A stretch of DNA of 64,000 nt from Arthrinium phaeospermum (taxonomy: Eukaryota; Ascomycota; Sordariomycetes; Amphisphaeriales; Apiosporaceae), in assembly GCA_006503535.1 (NCBI GenBank), contig QYRS01000017.1:452976-516975 (forward strand), given 5' to 3'. This document shows, piece after piece, positions 10,873 through 22,328 of this stretch. The notes under the pieces are model-generated. The model was not told the DNA's origin. It saw only the letters and a program-made list of their open reading frames with translations, and did no database searches. The translations under genes were made by a program, and so were the position numbers. The stretch's first letter is position 1; every line of letters begins with the position of its first letter.

Positions 10873-11685
10873 CGTTCTCGGTAATCTTGGGAAGTTTCCT
10901 CTTGTATTTTCCGAATATAAACTGAGAAGGAAGCTGTGAAAAACAGTGGAAGGTTGGCTTTTTATATATATATCCTCGATTTTTCATAGTTAACATGTGC
11001 AGTTCCCCGCCATCATCTGTGCTACGCCGTATACATTGGCCATACATATTCTTACCATCGCAATACATAAGGTGCCCGGGCAGTCCCGAGGTTTGATTCG
11101 ATACCAGAGCTACCTAGCTCCAAGGTGAAGCGGGAAAAGGTCAGGATATTACCCGATGCACCACAGCAGCCTTTCAGAAACGATACAGCAAATCTGACTC
11201 AGCTCTATACCACTTTAAGACATACCCACGTCGAGCCTGTGATGATTCCACCAGCCATATTCCATGTTGGCAAATACATGGCCGAGGGTGTGCTTGGCCT
11301 TGCTGCAGGTCATCCTTGGCTCGCAACGGTAAATCGATGAACATGTGAGCATTTCACCGTTGCACAGGTAAGACTCTCCTCACGTTTGGTGTCTACTTTG
11401 GACCGCTTGTACTACCACAAAGCATCTGACATCTGATCATCTCTAGTGCATACGGCTGATGAACGGTAATCTAGACAGACTATGCCCAAGTTAGGCAAAC
11501 ACTCAAGGTAGGTTGCAAGAGGGCATTATTATGAATTATCATTGACAGTACCTCCAATGAGGTGAGTTCTATAAGCCACGAATATAGAGCTATATTCGCT
11601 ACTATCCGGTCTAGGTTCTCTTGTCGCTTCTATTCCCAACAGAACAGCAGTGTTCACCCAGCAGCCTGACCCCATTTAGATTCCC
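10873..11685. other. Intergenic region: ALDH promoter and AIM6-like 3' flank
   Basis: About 0.8 kb with no supported gene. It contains a short TA repeat near 10,961-10,971, poor promoter landmarks and only short ORFs with no recognisable product. Confidence 0.45.
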
Positions 11686-12692
11686 CTAACCAAGGTTCTC
11701 CCAAAAGTCAGCACAGCCTTGCAAGTCGTCCACATTCAACAGATCGACGCCGGCGTCCCAGAGGGTGCGCCAGACGGCGTTGCGGGTGCCGACGGGCCAG
11801 CCGGGCAGGTCCCAGTAGCGGACCTTGATGCCCTTGGCGTGGGCCGTCTCGACCTGCTTCTTCAGCAGGGCGGCCTGGGTGTCGTTGAGGGGGGCGCCGC
11901 CGTTCTTGCGGACGTCGCCGAACTGGGCGGTGAAGGCGGTGCTGGCAATGGGCGTCACCTCCTTGGTGATGTTGCTGAACTCGCCCCCCAGCGTCGGCAG
12001 CGGGCCGTCCCAGAAGTAGTCCCGCGGCGACACGCCCTGCACCAGGTTCAGCGGCGTGTTGCCCGTCCCGATCACCGTCACGGGGCCCGCAGTCACGGCC
12101 TTGCCGTCGTAGCTGGTCAGGTAGCCGGCGTCGCGCAGGGGCTGCAGGGCTTTGACGACGTAGGGCCAGGTCTTGGCGCCGTCCGTCTTGAGATCGATCC
12201 AGAGGTAGCTGTCGCATCGGGTCAGCATTAATTAACGTTTTCCCGGGATTCCTTTCTCTCAGCTTACAGAGTCTGTCCGGCGACGGTGTCGAAGACGCCG
12301 TTCTTGGTGGGGCCGCCGGTGACGAAGGCGCTCTTGGGGTTCTGGCGGCGGAGGACCTCGAGGATGGGCTGGACGTAGAGGGCGTCAAAGGTGCGCTCCT
12401 GGGTCAGGGCGCTCTCCTCGTGGCCGACGTGCAGGGTGTCGTTGTAGAGCCAGACGTCGGCCTCGGTGCTCACGGCGCCGGCGGCCAGGGCGCTCCAGAA
12501 GGGCAGGGGCCGCCAGTAGTCGTTGTGGCTGTGGAAGGCCTTGGGGATGATGCCCTGCGTCAGCTGCGTCGGGTACTTGTAGAGCGGGTTGGACCCGGCC
12601 TGGCCCAGGATGTCGCTCAGGGAGCCCGAGTAGGCGGCGGCCGACACGGATGCGGCGGCCAGCAGGCCGGCGGCGGCGAGTTGAGAACGCAT
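11686..12692 (-). CDS. AIM6-like PLC/GDPD-fold protein, secreted or vesicular, 315 aa
   Basis: Relative of yeast Altered Inheritance of Mitochondria protein 6, a TIM-barrel protein of the PI-PLC/glycerophosphodiester phosphodiesterase superfamily; the reaction is not established. Exons on the minus strand: 12692-12268 and 12208-11686, joined by a 59-nt intron with donor GTAAGC, branch-like CTGAC and acceptor CAG; the join restores QTL-YLWIDLKTDG in frame. Conserved PLC-like features are AFHSHNDYW (first catalytic-type His), EADVWLYND (acidic pair) and VGHEES (second His); the C-terminus has RYWDLPGWP and LLNVDDL. I chose ATG 12692 rather than the in-frame ATG at 12752 because it starts directly with a signal-peptide-like sequence (MRSQLAAAGLLAAASVSAAA). 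The upstream gene end (ALDH start) is about 0.8 kb before it on the same strand in genome order. Confidence 0.85.
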
Positions 12693-13773
12693 GACGACGA
12701 ACAGGTACGTGGCAAAGGTCTGTACAAGATCGTAGAAGAGGGACAGCTGCATTCTCTGCTCTTATATGTTGGAATTCAAAATGACAGAGCACTCGAAATT
12801 GGCTTTCAATCGGGGTCCATGGATGAGAGAGTTGAATGTCGTTTGTCCAGGGTCATGCAGGTTGTGCAGGGGCAGCTTTCGACGGTGGTAGCCAATCGGC
12901 GTGGGCACGTGCGACCGTGACGGGAATTTGCCATGACATCAACCCCGCGGTATCCTTGCCTGCCGCTTTCTTGGCATCAGATGAATTCCATCTATTCCAT
13001 CTGCGAGCCGACTTGATTATCAAGTACTACTGCTCATATTGGAAGATACGATTGTAAAATTGGTTTATGCATGATCCCACGTGGCATTGGATTTGACGGA
13101 TGCCGCCATTAGCTCCCGTTCCCACCCAATCAGCATCGTGGCCGGCTTGAGCTCCCGGCACTCTTTGAGGGCAAACTTCTTTCCGTTGCTGATTATTTCA
13201 TACTTGACCGAGGTAGAATGAATACAAAGCTGATCTATAGTTGTGATAGATATATGGAATGAATGGCAGGGAGGATGCGAAGCATCAAGATGTCTGCGTA
13301 AAGCCGGTGGCCGGGGCTTAGAGGGGAGTTTCTCGTTGAGTTGGCCACTCAAAATAGCACCACACTACATTCGATATTCATTATTACACCAGTACCATCT
13401 GAGGACTATACATTGTTATTCCCTCATGTATTATCCTTATTTCTCTATCGTATCATGTCTTTTTAGGCAGGACTGCAAATCCGAGACAAGGTCTTTGTCA
13501 TTACTTCTGAGCTTTGGTTGGGCCGGATCCGTCAAGTTCAGGGACTGACAGCACGAACAGCAACAAAGGGCATCCAGGCAGCGCATATGTCCTGCAACAA
13601 TGACAGTCAACCTACCCAATGCTGAGGGTTATACGAGTAATGCCCCAGGGGGGTTTTGGTCTTTCCCCCTCCTTTCCCCAAGGCACGAAGTTACCCCTTC
13701 CTATCTACATAGTCCACATCTATCATACCACATATCCCATTAGAAGTCGATATATACACACCTAATAATAAAC
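12693..13773. other. Divergent promoter region
   Basis: About 1.1 kb between the minus-strand AIM6-like gene and the plus-strand 456-residue gene, so it must hold both promoters. A pyrimidine-rich tract (about 13,655-13,680) lies 100 bases before the plus-strand start. No gene or RNA is recognised. Confidence 0.45.
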
Positions 13774-15144
13774 ATGTCCTCTGCCAAACCACCGAGACCT
13801 AACAAACCCATCAAGATGGGCAAGCCGACCCAAGCACAGCCCAGCGACCCCGGCGTCCGCCCCGACCGCGCGGACCTCTACGCGCGCGCCAAGGACGGCC
13901 TGGAGAACCTGCAACTCGCCAGCCACACCCCGGTCAACCTCTGCGCCATGGACGTCGTCGTCGACACCCTCAAGAAGAGCCTCCCCAAGGACGTGCGTTG
14001 CCAGGTCTACTGCGCCCCCGCCAACGGCCCGGACCTCTGGAGCGACGACCAAGCGCGCCGCGACGAAGCCATGCGCCGCCTCGAGCTCTTCGCCAAGGGC
14101 GAGGAGAAGCCGGGCGACGAGTTCCGGCTCTTCCTCAAGAAGACGGCCCTCAGCCGGCACGTCATCTGGCCGCTGTGGGTCGAGGACGCGCAGGGCGCGC
14201 ACTGGGTCCTGCTGTACTGGCACAGCGAGATGGTCGAGAAAACCAACGGCCGGTTCCCCTACATCCGCGAGGTCCGCCTCTTCGACCCGGCCCTCGACTA
14301 CGGCTACCACATCACCGCCCACAAGCGGAACGGGGAGCGCCGCGCCCGCATCACCCACGCCTTCGCCCGCCTCCTGCGCCTCTTCAAGTCCGTCTACGCC
14401 GTCGAGGGCGTCGGCTCGCTGCGCTGGTGCCCCGGCGGCCGGTACCAGACCGATGACAACGGACTGATGCGCGGGTTCCACGCCAACTTCGTCCCGGACG
14501 CCTACGAGTACGACGAGCGCACGGGCGAGCCGCTGGCCCCCGAAGAAAGAGGCGGCGACAACGCCACAGGGGAGCGCTGCTACGCCCTTGTCAAGCAGCT
14601 CCTGGCCGGTATCGTCGTGCAGGAGACGGCCCTGCCCCGCGACTACTACGAGCCGCACCGCGAGCACCTCGCCAAGCTGGCCTACGTCGACCCCTACCTC
14701 GCCCGCATCGAGATGGCCGGCATCTGCGCCTGGAAGTGCATGGAGGCCCAGAACTTCCGGAGCCGCATCGTCGTCGAGCCCCTGCCCGCCCGCGACCAGA
14801 AAAGCAAGAGGTCCTTCGTGCCGCCGCAGGCGCTGGCGCGGCCGGACCGGGAGCACCGCGTCGTGACCCGCCAGGCGCTGCACCGCGCCAAGAAGGAGCA
14901 GCTGCTGGTGCACGAGGAGGAGACGGAGCGGCAAGGGGGTCCCCCGGGCCCCCAAGGTCAGAACATCCGGCACCGGACCAACTGCATACGCCTCAACCCC
15001 GCCGCGACCAACTACGCCAGAACCTACATGGGCATCTTCCAGTCGAGCTTGCCCAAAACCACCGGCATCACGAGGAAGAGAGCGTCCTCGTCGGCGGCAC
15101 TGGAAGGGGAAACGCACGCCAAGAAAGCAAGAGTAGACTACTAA
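13774..15144 (+). CDS. Uncharacterised protein, 456 aa, possibly a degenerate C48 (Ulp1-like) protease fold
   Basis: Single-exon gene with a good start context (A at -3) and strong GC-rich codon use. I do not recognise the family securely. Visible features: a basic N-terminus (about 1-35), a central region where AHWVLLYWH (His 143) is followed by EVRLFDP (Asp 171) and GGRYQTDDNGLMRG (Gln 225), spaced like the His-Asp-Gln order of Ulp1/SENP proteases; the position where such enzymes carry Cys before Gly has Arg 233. Residues 270-340 are helical-looking and include GICAWKCMEAQ. The C-terminus is basic and low-complexity, ending in a KR..KKAR stretch that could be a nuclear localisation signal. 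The protease comparison is by eye and weak. No membrane segment or signal peptide is seen. Confidence 0.7.
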   Translation: MSSAKPPRPNKPIKMGKPTQAQPSDPGVRPDRADLYARAKDGLENLQLASHTPVNLCAMDVVVDTLKKSLPKDVRCQVYCAPANGPDLWSDDQARRDEAMRRLELFAKGEEKPGDEFRLFLKKTALSRHVIWPLWVEDAQGAHWVLLYWHSEMVEKTNGRFPYIREVRLFDPALDYGYHITAHKRNGERRARITHAFARLLRLFKSVYAVEGVGSLRWCPGGRYQTDDNGLMRGFHANFVPDAYEYDERTGEPLAPEERGGDNATGERCYALVKQLLAGIVVQETALPRDYYEPHREHLAKLAYVDPYLARIEMAGICAWKCMEAQNFRSRIVVEPLPARDQKSKRSFVPPQALARPDREHRVVTRQALHRAKKEQLLVHEEETERQGGPPGPQGQNIRHRTNCIRLNPAATNYARTYMGIFQSSLPKTTGITRKRASSSAALEGETHAKKARVDY

Positions 15145-16074
15145 GGCTTCCCCTGTGAACACTACGACTGCTAGGGATGTCTGTCGCCAACGCCAAGCTG
15201 GTGCAGGAGATATGCCTGAGCTTCGGATTGCTAGCAACAATGCCGAAATACTTTAACAAGATCTGGTTTTGTTTATGTATCCTAGACTACACGTATGCAT
15301 TTAATACACATCTTCGATAAGTGATGCTGCTGGTCAGCCAAGATAGAACGTGCAAGGTTCGAGAAGCCGTTTGCCTATGGAAGAAAGGGTCGGCCCTCAA
15401 TCCTTACACTGACATTTCATTCACCCAGGCCGAGAAGTGCGATGATGGTAAGTAATGATGCTTCAGCGTGGCTGTTCTAGGTGCCCTCAGCTTCATCACA
15501 CATGGTAGTGCTTACAGTAATCACAAGTGCTTGCTTGCCCTCCCATATCAAATTTCATGAAATCCAGCGCGCACTTACACGGATGAAGGCTATGCCAAAG
15601 CTAATCACGATGACGAATCGGACATCAAGAAGATGCGAACAGGCTGTCAAAGGCATCAATAGAATGTGTGCATCGCCAGTTTCCCCGAGGAAACCAATGT
15701 AACTACTGTAGCCATAATAGCCAGGAAAACTAAGTACGGGAAATGGTATCATCTGCTCCTTTGCCCATTGCTCTGATTGGCCGGTTTCATTCGCGCCCAC
15801 CCCCAAACGCAGGGAACGAGTGTTAAAAAACACCGAAAGATGAGGAAAAAAAAGGCATTCGCAATATACCCTGTGTAGCCAGTACAAAACTTGGTAAAAC
15901 TTGTGAACAAGAAATGCGCTGGTCACGTAGTCCCCCAGTGCCCCAGGTGGCCCAGCCGGTAACGCCTTCACCGCCTAACCGCTGATCACCCCAGAGTAGC
16001 CAGGAGAACACGAGCAGACAAGTCATCCACGGGACGGGATACCCATCGCCGAGGAACAAACTGTCCATCCATCA
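15145..16074. other. Convergent 3' spacer
   Basis: About 0.9 kb between the stop of the 456-residue gene and the CET1 stop codon. Both 3' UTRs lie here. Small ORFs on both strands lack recognisable features, and no RNA gene is seen. Confidence 0.45.
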
Positions 16075-19000
16075 TCACGAGGCTGGGCATTTTCTTGCCA
16101 AGGCTCTCACGTTATTCACGAGCGACTCGATGATGTCCTGGAACTTGTTCTCGGGGTCGTTGTCCAACAACAAGCGGCCATGCTCCAGGAGGATACCAGC
16201 ATCCAACTCCACCTCCAACTCGTGTTCCTTCTCGGGGCCGCGACCAAGTAGCTGTCTCTTCACCTGCGTCAAGTCGACCTGGAAGAAGCCATGCTTGTAA
16301 CTGAGTCGGTCCTTCTCTCGATCCGGCTGCTTCTCGCGGTTCGCCATCTGGTTCGAGATGATCTCTTCCGGGGGTCCATCCCAGTCCCATTCCAGGTTGA
16401 TACTGATGCGGCAATCAACAGGGCACTGTGGCAGGTATATGTTGAGGTCGCCCACGCGCGCCTTGACAATCTTGGCCAGCACTTCGCCCGTCTTCTGGTC
16501 CGTCGAGATCCGTGCCTTCATCGGGTGTTTCGGTGACATCAGGGCTTGTACGGCGTGAGGGAGACGGGCTACCATGGAGGAATGGAGCTCATAGAACTTG
16601 TCTATCTCTCGCCGATGCTTGTAATGGATCTGCACATGGGGATTCCGGCGGCCGACGTTGTTGCGAGGGTCGGTGGCGACGACTTGGCCGTTGAGCCACT
16701 CGTTCATGGTTCGGTGCTGAACCTGGAAAAACAGTGTTAGCAGATATGTCAAAGGAACTGGCAGGCACGGGAAGCCGTGGGATAATCATCACTTACCTCC
16801 GACATGCTACTACGGAACCCAATTCTGGCCTCGGAAGACAGGACACACTCGCCGATCAGAGGGAAATCAAGACGGTCATCCGTGTCTCGATCGATGATGG
16901 TCCCAAACTTTGCTTCGATCTCAAACTGCACTCCACGCGCTTGAATCTCTGCGAGACCCGGGTTATTGAGGACATTGACAAAGAGGAAATCGCCGACTGC
17001 CTTGACCAAAAAGTCAATGGGCTTATTGACCAGGGATATGCATTCCAGAGGGAACGGGTGTCCCCGGAATGTGTAGCCCTCCTCCACCACAGGAGGTAAC
17101 GGTGACGGGTTGTGCTCTTCCATCTTGACCGACGTGCCACCGCCGACCGAACGCGTGGCTTCTGGCGACGTATGGCGAGAGACATGCTCGGATTTGACAT
17201 TCGACTCGCTGCGGTGTCCATTGCCGTTGACAAGACCGGCAGGCGCCGCCGGGGCCTGGCTCGTTACGTGTGCTTTCGCTCGAAGGGTGTAATTGCGGCT
17301 GGCGTTGGGCTGTTGTGTGCGACAAGTCTGGGCCCATGCCGGAGGGCTGTTTAGTGAACAGCGCATCTTCTTCCGACGGGGCAATAGCGGTGAAGTAGAG
17401 GTCGAGGCCGAGGTTCGCGACGCGGTGGTGCCGTGGTTGCCGTTGATTCCTGGCGGCGGCGGGCGTCGGTTGGTGGCAGCTTCCAATTCGTCAGGTCGGA
17501 GGTCCCGATCGTCCAGTTTCCGCTTGCCGGGCGTGGCTTCCCGAGGTTGCTGCTGCTGCATGTATTGAACGCCTTCCATGACTGCTGTAGAGGCAGGCAC
17601 CTGGCTTGTATTATGATTAAGTTTTTGTAGTTGTTGTGGTTGTGGCTGTAGCGGCAATTGAGGTTGAGGATGTGAAAATTCTGGCGGTGCACCGGGGAAT
17701 GCGCCACCCTTAGATGAAGGTCTGGGCTCGCCTGCGCTACTCGGCAGACTAGGCACACGGGTCTTTGGCGAAACGCTGATGCTTCTTTCGCGTTCGCTTC
17801 GTGATGCTTGGGATTGTGAGCGTCGGTGCGATTCGCTGATGGTATCGTAGGGTGCAGTGTGGCTGCTGTTGCTGACTGCTCGCTGAATGGTGGAGGGTTG
17901 TGGTGGTGGAGGAGAGGTATGGTACGGCGATTGTTGTTGTTGTTGTTGTTGTGACGGATGCAGAGGATAGGCAGACAATGGAGCACCAGAAGGTGTTCTT
18001 TGTTGGTAGGGACTTGGCGGCTGTGCAAAATTTGGATTGTTGTTGCTGACCGTACTGACCGATTGTCTTGGTGTGCCTAGCAAAGGCGCCGCCAAAGGTG
18101 TTGGTGGTTGTGAGGTTTGTCTCTGGTGTGGATGCGATTGTTGTTGTTGAAAGTGACCTTGTTGGTCAAAGTGTGGAGGACCATGACTTGTTGCTACTGG
18201 ACTTCCCATGGAGCCACCCGGGGGACCATAAGCCGATGGGGTCCCGAACGGAGGCTGGTGCGGCCCATGGGCAGAAGTCGGTGTCGAGGCGGATGCCGAT
18301 TGCAGCGATTGCGATCTCTGATGTTGGTGATGCAGTTGCTGCTGCTGCTGCTGCTGCTGCAGTTGTTGTTGTTGCTGCTGCAGTTGCTGTTGTTGTTGTT
18401 GATGTTGCTGCTGCTGCTGCTGCTGATGCTGCAAATACATATGATTGCCCCCTCCTGGTGTTCCCACTGGCGGTGTTTGTGGCATGACTGGCTGGCCTGG
18501 CACAGGATAAGAGACTGAGCCATGCGGCGTTGGCATGCCCACCGGTGCTGCTCCTCCCTGAGATGCATAGCTGTCTCTTGGGTCGCGTGGGTAGCCGCTG
18601 TATTGAAGCCGTTGCTGCGGACTAGGCGGCGGCTGGCCTTGGGCCTGCGGTGGAAAAGGGTATCCAGTGCTCGCACCGCTGATGGATGAGGTCGGCGTGT
18701 GTCTGTAGGGAGATGGATTGGATACGGACGCGCTGCCGGGTGACCGCGGGTCGTTCATGGCGCCGGGCGGATGAATCGGAGGGGGGGCTGGCCTCCCAGG
18801 GTACCCATTAGGGGGAGGCGCGTTGTAGGATGTCGGCGATGCATACGGAGCAGACGGTGGGAACCCCGGATGGGCCGCCACTGCAGCATACTCTCGAGGC
18901 GATGCGGCCGGGGCAGGGCCAGGCGATGCGTGCATGGGATGGCCATAGTCTCGGAAGCCGTGGGATGGGTGGCCGGACTGTACCGGCGTTTGAGGTGCTG

Positions 19001-19109
19001 CGCTCATCGACGAAGACGGGGTTTTGGCCACAGACGCGGGCGGTGGAGGCGGCTGTCTCGACGCGCCTCCTGCGCCGCTATCCTTATTCAGCATGGAATT
19101 GAGATCCAT
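16075..19109 (-). CDS. CET1: mRNA-capping enzyme beta subunit (RNA 5'-triphosphatase), about 986 aa
   Basis: Removes the gamma-phosphate from nascent mRNA 5' ends, the first capping step, in the nucleus with the guanylyltransferase. Exons on the minus strand: 19109-16797 and 16722-16075; the 74-nt intron has donor GTAAGT, branch GCTAAC and acceptor CAG, joining SSMSE to VQHRTMNEW in frame. The catalytic domain fills about the last 290 residues. Metal-binding motif 1 is FEIEAKFG (E730, E732), motif 2 is ELEVEL (E939, E941, E943), with RISTDQKTGE and the basic LSYKHGFFQVD strand between, as in the metal-dependent tunnel triphosphatases. The first about 690 residues are Pro/Gln/Ser-rich, including poly-Gln. 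The start was set at the ATG giving MDLNSMLNKD; an in-frame ATG at 19208 would add 33 unlikely residues. A much longer N-terminus than in the yeast protein is usual in filamentous fungi, but its role is unknown. Confidence 0.9.
18318..18440 (-). repeat. CAG-type trinucleotide array encoding poly-Gln in CET1
   Basis: On the plus strand this is a run of CTG/TTG triplets with few interruptions; on the coding strand it specifies four neighbouring Gln runs split by His and Leu in the CET1 N-terminal region. A shorter (TTG)n run follows at about 17,932-17,952, also Gln. Such tracts are prone to length change between strains. Confidence 0.85.
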
Positions 19110-22100
19110 GATGCCGGCCTGAAGTCCCGTTTGATGGCTTTGGTTCGATTCGATTCGCTTCGAGTCGTCGTCTCGTCTCTCGTCTCGTCTCGGGCAGTGT
19201 CGATGCAAGCGCCTTGCTGCGGCGACGTCGGCAGCCAGATGCGTCCCCTTGGTGATTACTTCTTCGGCGCAGTGTTCAAACAGAATGCCACGCAGTCACG
19301 CTCTCTTTCTTTCTTTCTCTCTCTTCTCTAGCACGAGCAACACTATCCCTCACAGATACCACGTCATCGATACTGCATCAACGCGATTATCGCCGGTCCA
19401 CAAATAAATTCATCAGATAAGATATCCTAATTAGAACAGTAAGATGGTTTGGCGGTTTTCCGCGCGGGTTGGCTCGTTGCGCAGATGATGGGGAGACGTT
19501 GGCAAACGGGGAATCGGGAGGGTGCCGCTGCTGCCTGCCTTGATTCTGTCTACTAGTTGCGCCGGTGATCGTGAATGGTTGCTCGTCTGCACGTTCCAGC
19601 CTCTCGGGACAGTACGGCGTTTCGGGTCGTGCGCGCTCTGCCGTTGGGAAAATCGCGTCGGGCGCAACGGGCAAACAGGGTCCTGGTGGGATTGGCAATG
19701 ATGCGCAGCTAGCAATTGAAGCCGGCGACGAGAAATAAAGCGATTACGAGCCCTTGGCGATGGATTTGCAAAGGGGGAGGCAGCAGTGGGAAGTAGGTAG
19801 AAAAGAGAAAAATAAAAAAAGGCTAAGGTGTGTCTTCGAATATTGGGTGGTGTAGTAGTAGTATATGCAAACGGAATCCCCAGGTTGGGCGGCGGCGTGC
19901 GTCTTGCGGCTCTCTCACTGACACGCTCTCTTGCGCCGTCTTTTCTTGTCTAATCTTTTGGTCTTTTTTTTCTCTCTCCGTCCGAATGACTTCCGGCGGC
20001 TCTGGTCTGGGACTGGCTGCTGTGCTGGCTGCTGACTGCGGTTGCGAGCTTAGGGACGGTGCTAGTTATCTGATCCGATCGTAATAATATGTTCGCGAAT
20101 CAATTCGAGGTTGGAGGCCGGGCTGGCTGATTGGGCTGCAGAGTGCCAAAGTGTCAGGGTGGGTGCCGTTGAGAGTGTTTCAATTTCCTACCCACAATTA
20201 GGCAATCATCAGCCTCAAGTCCTTCTCCATCGGAAGGGGGGTCACGGCCGGGGTTGGTGGTTCAGATTGCGAAATCTTGGTGGATGTCCATCGATTGCGA
20301 CTGACAAGGCTGACCTTTTTTTTTTTTTTTTGGTGTCCAAACTCTTTGCTGTGCGGTCTACTGTCGCGCTCGCGTGTGGTTGAACAAAAAAAGATGCTGG
20401 GTCAAATTTAATTGATGACGGGGAGGAGACACAAGGGAAAAAAAGATGGGGAGGGACGGTCTGGGGTTCGTGTCCTCCTATCTGAACCTATATCTTGAGC
20501 TGGTCTAGCTAGTCCTCCAGCGCAAACAAGATCACAGGTACAGGCTCTGCAATGGAGTCCATGTACTACCTACCACATGCACTACTGCTGGCTGCTGCTG
20601 CTGCTACTTGCTATCTGCTACCCCCTAGCATCCCGAGCAAGTCCAACCTGGTCATCTTGCCTGGATGTCATCCATGGACGGTCTTTCCAGCTCATCCGAT
20701 ATAGTGGTTCAGAGACCTGGCCAGAACCTCAATGACGAAGCTCCCGTTGCCCTAGGACAATGCCATGACATATCTGCAAAGGCATGTGTATCTGTCTATT
20801 TGCGACTGTGATATCCGCAGTCGGTATTGCCTGGGTATCGTGGGGCATACAACATACGTACGATTGTACCGCCGTAGGTAGAGCATTGATCTGGCTGTCC
20901 GTGGTGTTGTCTCTTCCTCTGCAGAGGTAGTGACAGCTAGCAATCTCGGTTTCTGCGCGGCCCGACATTGCGTGATGAGCGAGCCTTAGGTACTGGCCGC
21001 TCGGGTGAGGAGGGTTTACTTTTGACGTGACCACGGTTTTGTTTTAGAGGCTACACTAAATCAGCCTGTCAATCCCTACTGATACCAGCTCTCCCATAGC
21101 GTGTACCAGGTATGTTAGCCATCGCTGGTGGCACTGGCAGCCTCGATAGGCTGCCATGTCCAAAAATTCAGGCAGGCAGGCCACTAGGCAGCCAAGATAA
21201 ACACCGAAAAGGCATGCACTGCGCAGAACACTGCAGCCGGTGAGTATGGGTTGAAATTGGGATTGACACTGGATGGCATTGACATACAGTTCTTCGCACT
21301 CGATGTAGATTATCACCTGCAGGACCAGGCAGCAGGCACACAGGTTGCATACCGTGGATGGTGGGTTTGGTTTGATAGTTCATCGGTTCAACAGCATCTT
21401 CAGGGCGAATGAAATGCTGCTGGGTGGTGGTGATGGCGGTCTCTTTCCATTCCATGGGTGTGCTTTACTGCGTGTAAGCAGGGCGGGCACGCTTGAAGCC
21501 TTAAACTACGAGAGGCCTATCTCACAGCTCAGTCACCTAGCAGGCTCGGGTTACAGCAGCGGGCTAGCTGCCACTTGATAAGCATAGCCACAGGCTACCT
21601 ACAGTAGATAGATATGGGAAGCTACTAGGTACTAGAAATGAAGCGGACAGGCTCGACTTTGATCGGTGTAGCCAATAGAGTGATGCCTGAACAAGAAGCC
21701 AGTGATTGCATGCGATAAGTCCAGGCGAATGAAGGCCGGCCCCGGTATTCCAGATATCGAGAGTGATCAACTTCCCCAGGTCATTCTGGACCAGCATCCA
21801 CAAAATTGGACGGCGCATCAATTGATTTCCCGGGCTCAGTCAAAGGTACAAGCTGCTGAGCTACGGGTGTGCTTGTAGTGGGAGGGCCACTGCTTCTAAT
21901 GCCACCCCTCTGCTAGTGGTTTTCTGCCCAGCTCCGAAAGGTACTTGATGCTCTGTGAGGGAAGCTCGGGCCATCTGCAAGGCAGAGCTGTTCCTGACGT
22001 GTACCGCTGCTGGCTGGTGGCTAGGCTGGCTGGCTGGCTCGGGTCGGGGCTCCAAAGCGCAATCCAATGTGTTCATTTGCCTCGCCGTCCTTGACCACAT

Positions 22101-22328
22101 TTGCGCATCACCTCCACAACCAACATCGGCGACGTCAGCCATCTATCTCCCCCCAAACAAACCACAAGCATCATTCCTCTGGAAGGTAGTGGCACGTCAG
22201 CGATACTCTAGATTTTTAATTTCCCCTCCTCCCTCTCGACGCCTTCGCATCGATATTGCCCAAGGCTTCTCGCATCCGCCAATCATCCTTCGTGCGGGTT
22301 TCGCGAGCCGTGATACAGGCTTCTCAAG
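19110..22328. other. 3.2-kb divergent intergenic region between CET1 and RPN2
   Basis: Unusually long spacer between two divergent housekeeping genes. Next to CET1 it has TCTTTCTT-type pyrimidine repeats (19,300-19,330). Further in are a 16-nt T run (20,316-20,331), a short GCT repeat (about 20,588-20,607) and scattered AGGTAC/CTACCTA-type words. Many short ORFs exist, none with a recognisable product, conserved-looking codon use or convincing splicing. Long 5' leaders with introns, or a non-coding RNA, could lie here, but I cannot show one. Confidence 0.5.

Noticed and set aside
13762..15240. 492-codon open frame on the minus strand opposite the 456-residue gene
   Set aside because: It is an antisense shadow typical of GC-rich genes: low-complexity V/G/L composition, no family resemblance, while the plus strand has a good start context and normal protein composition.
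15340..15380. GGTTCGAG word resembling a tRNA B box
   Set aside because: No matching A box, acceptor stem or cloverleaf can be formed around it.
22141..22328. Proteasome-gene control element (GGTGGCAAA) before RPN2
   Set aside because: No exact match is present; the nearest word (GTAGTGGCACG near 22,186) is too different.
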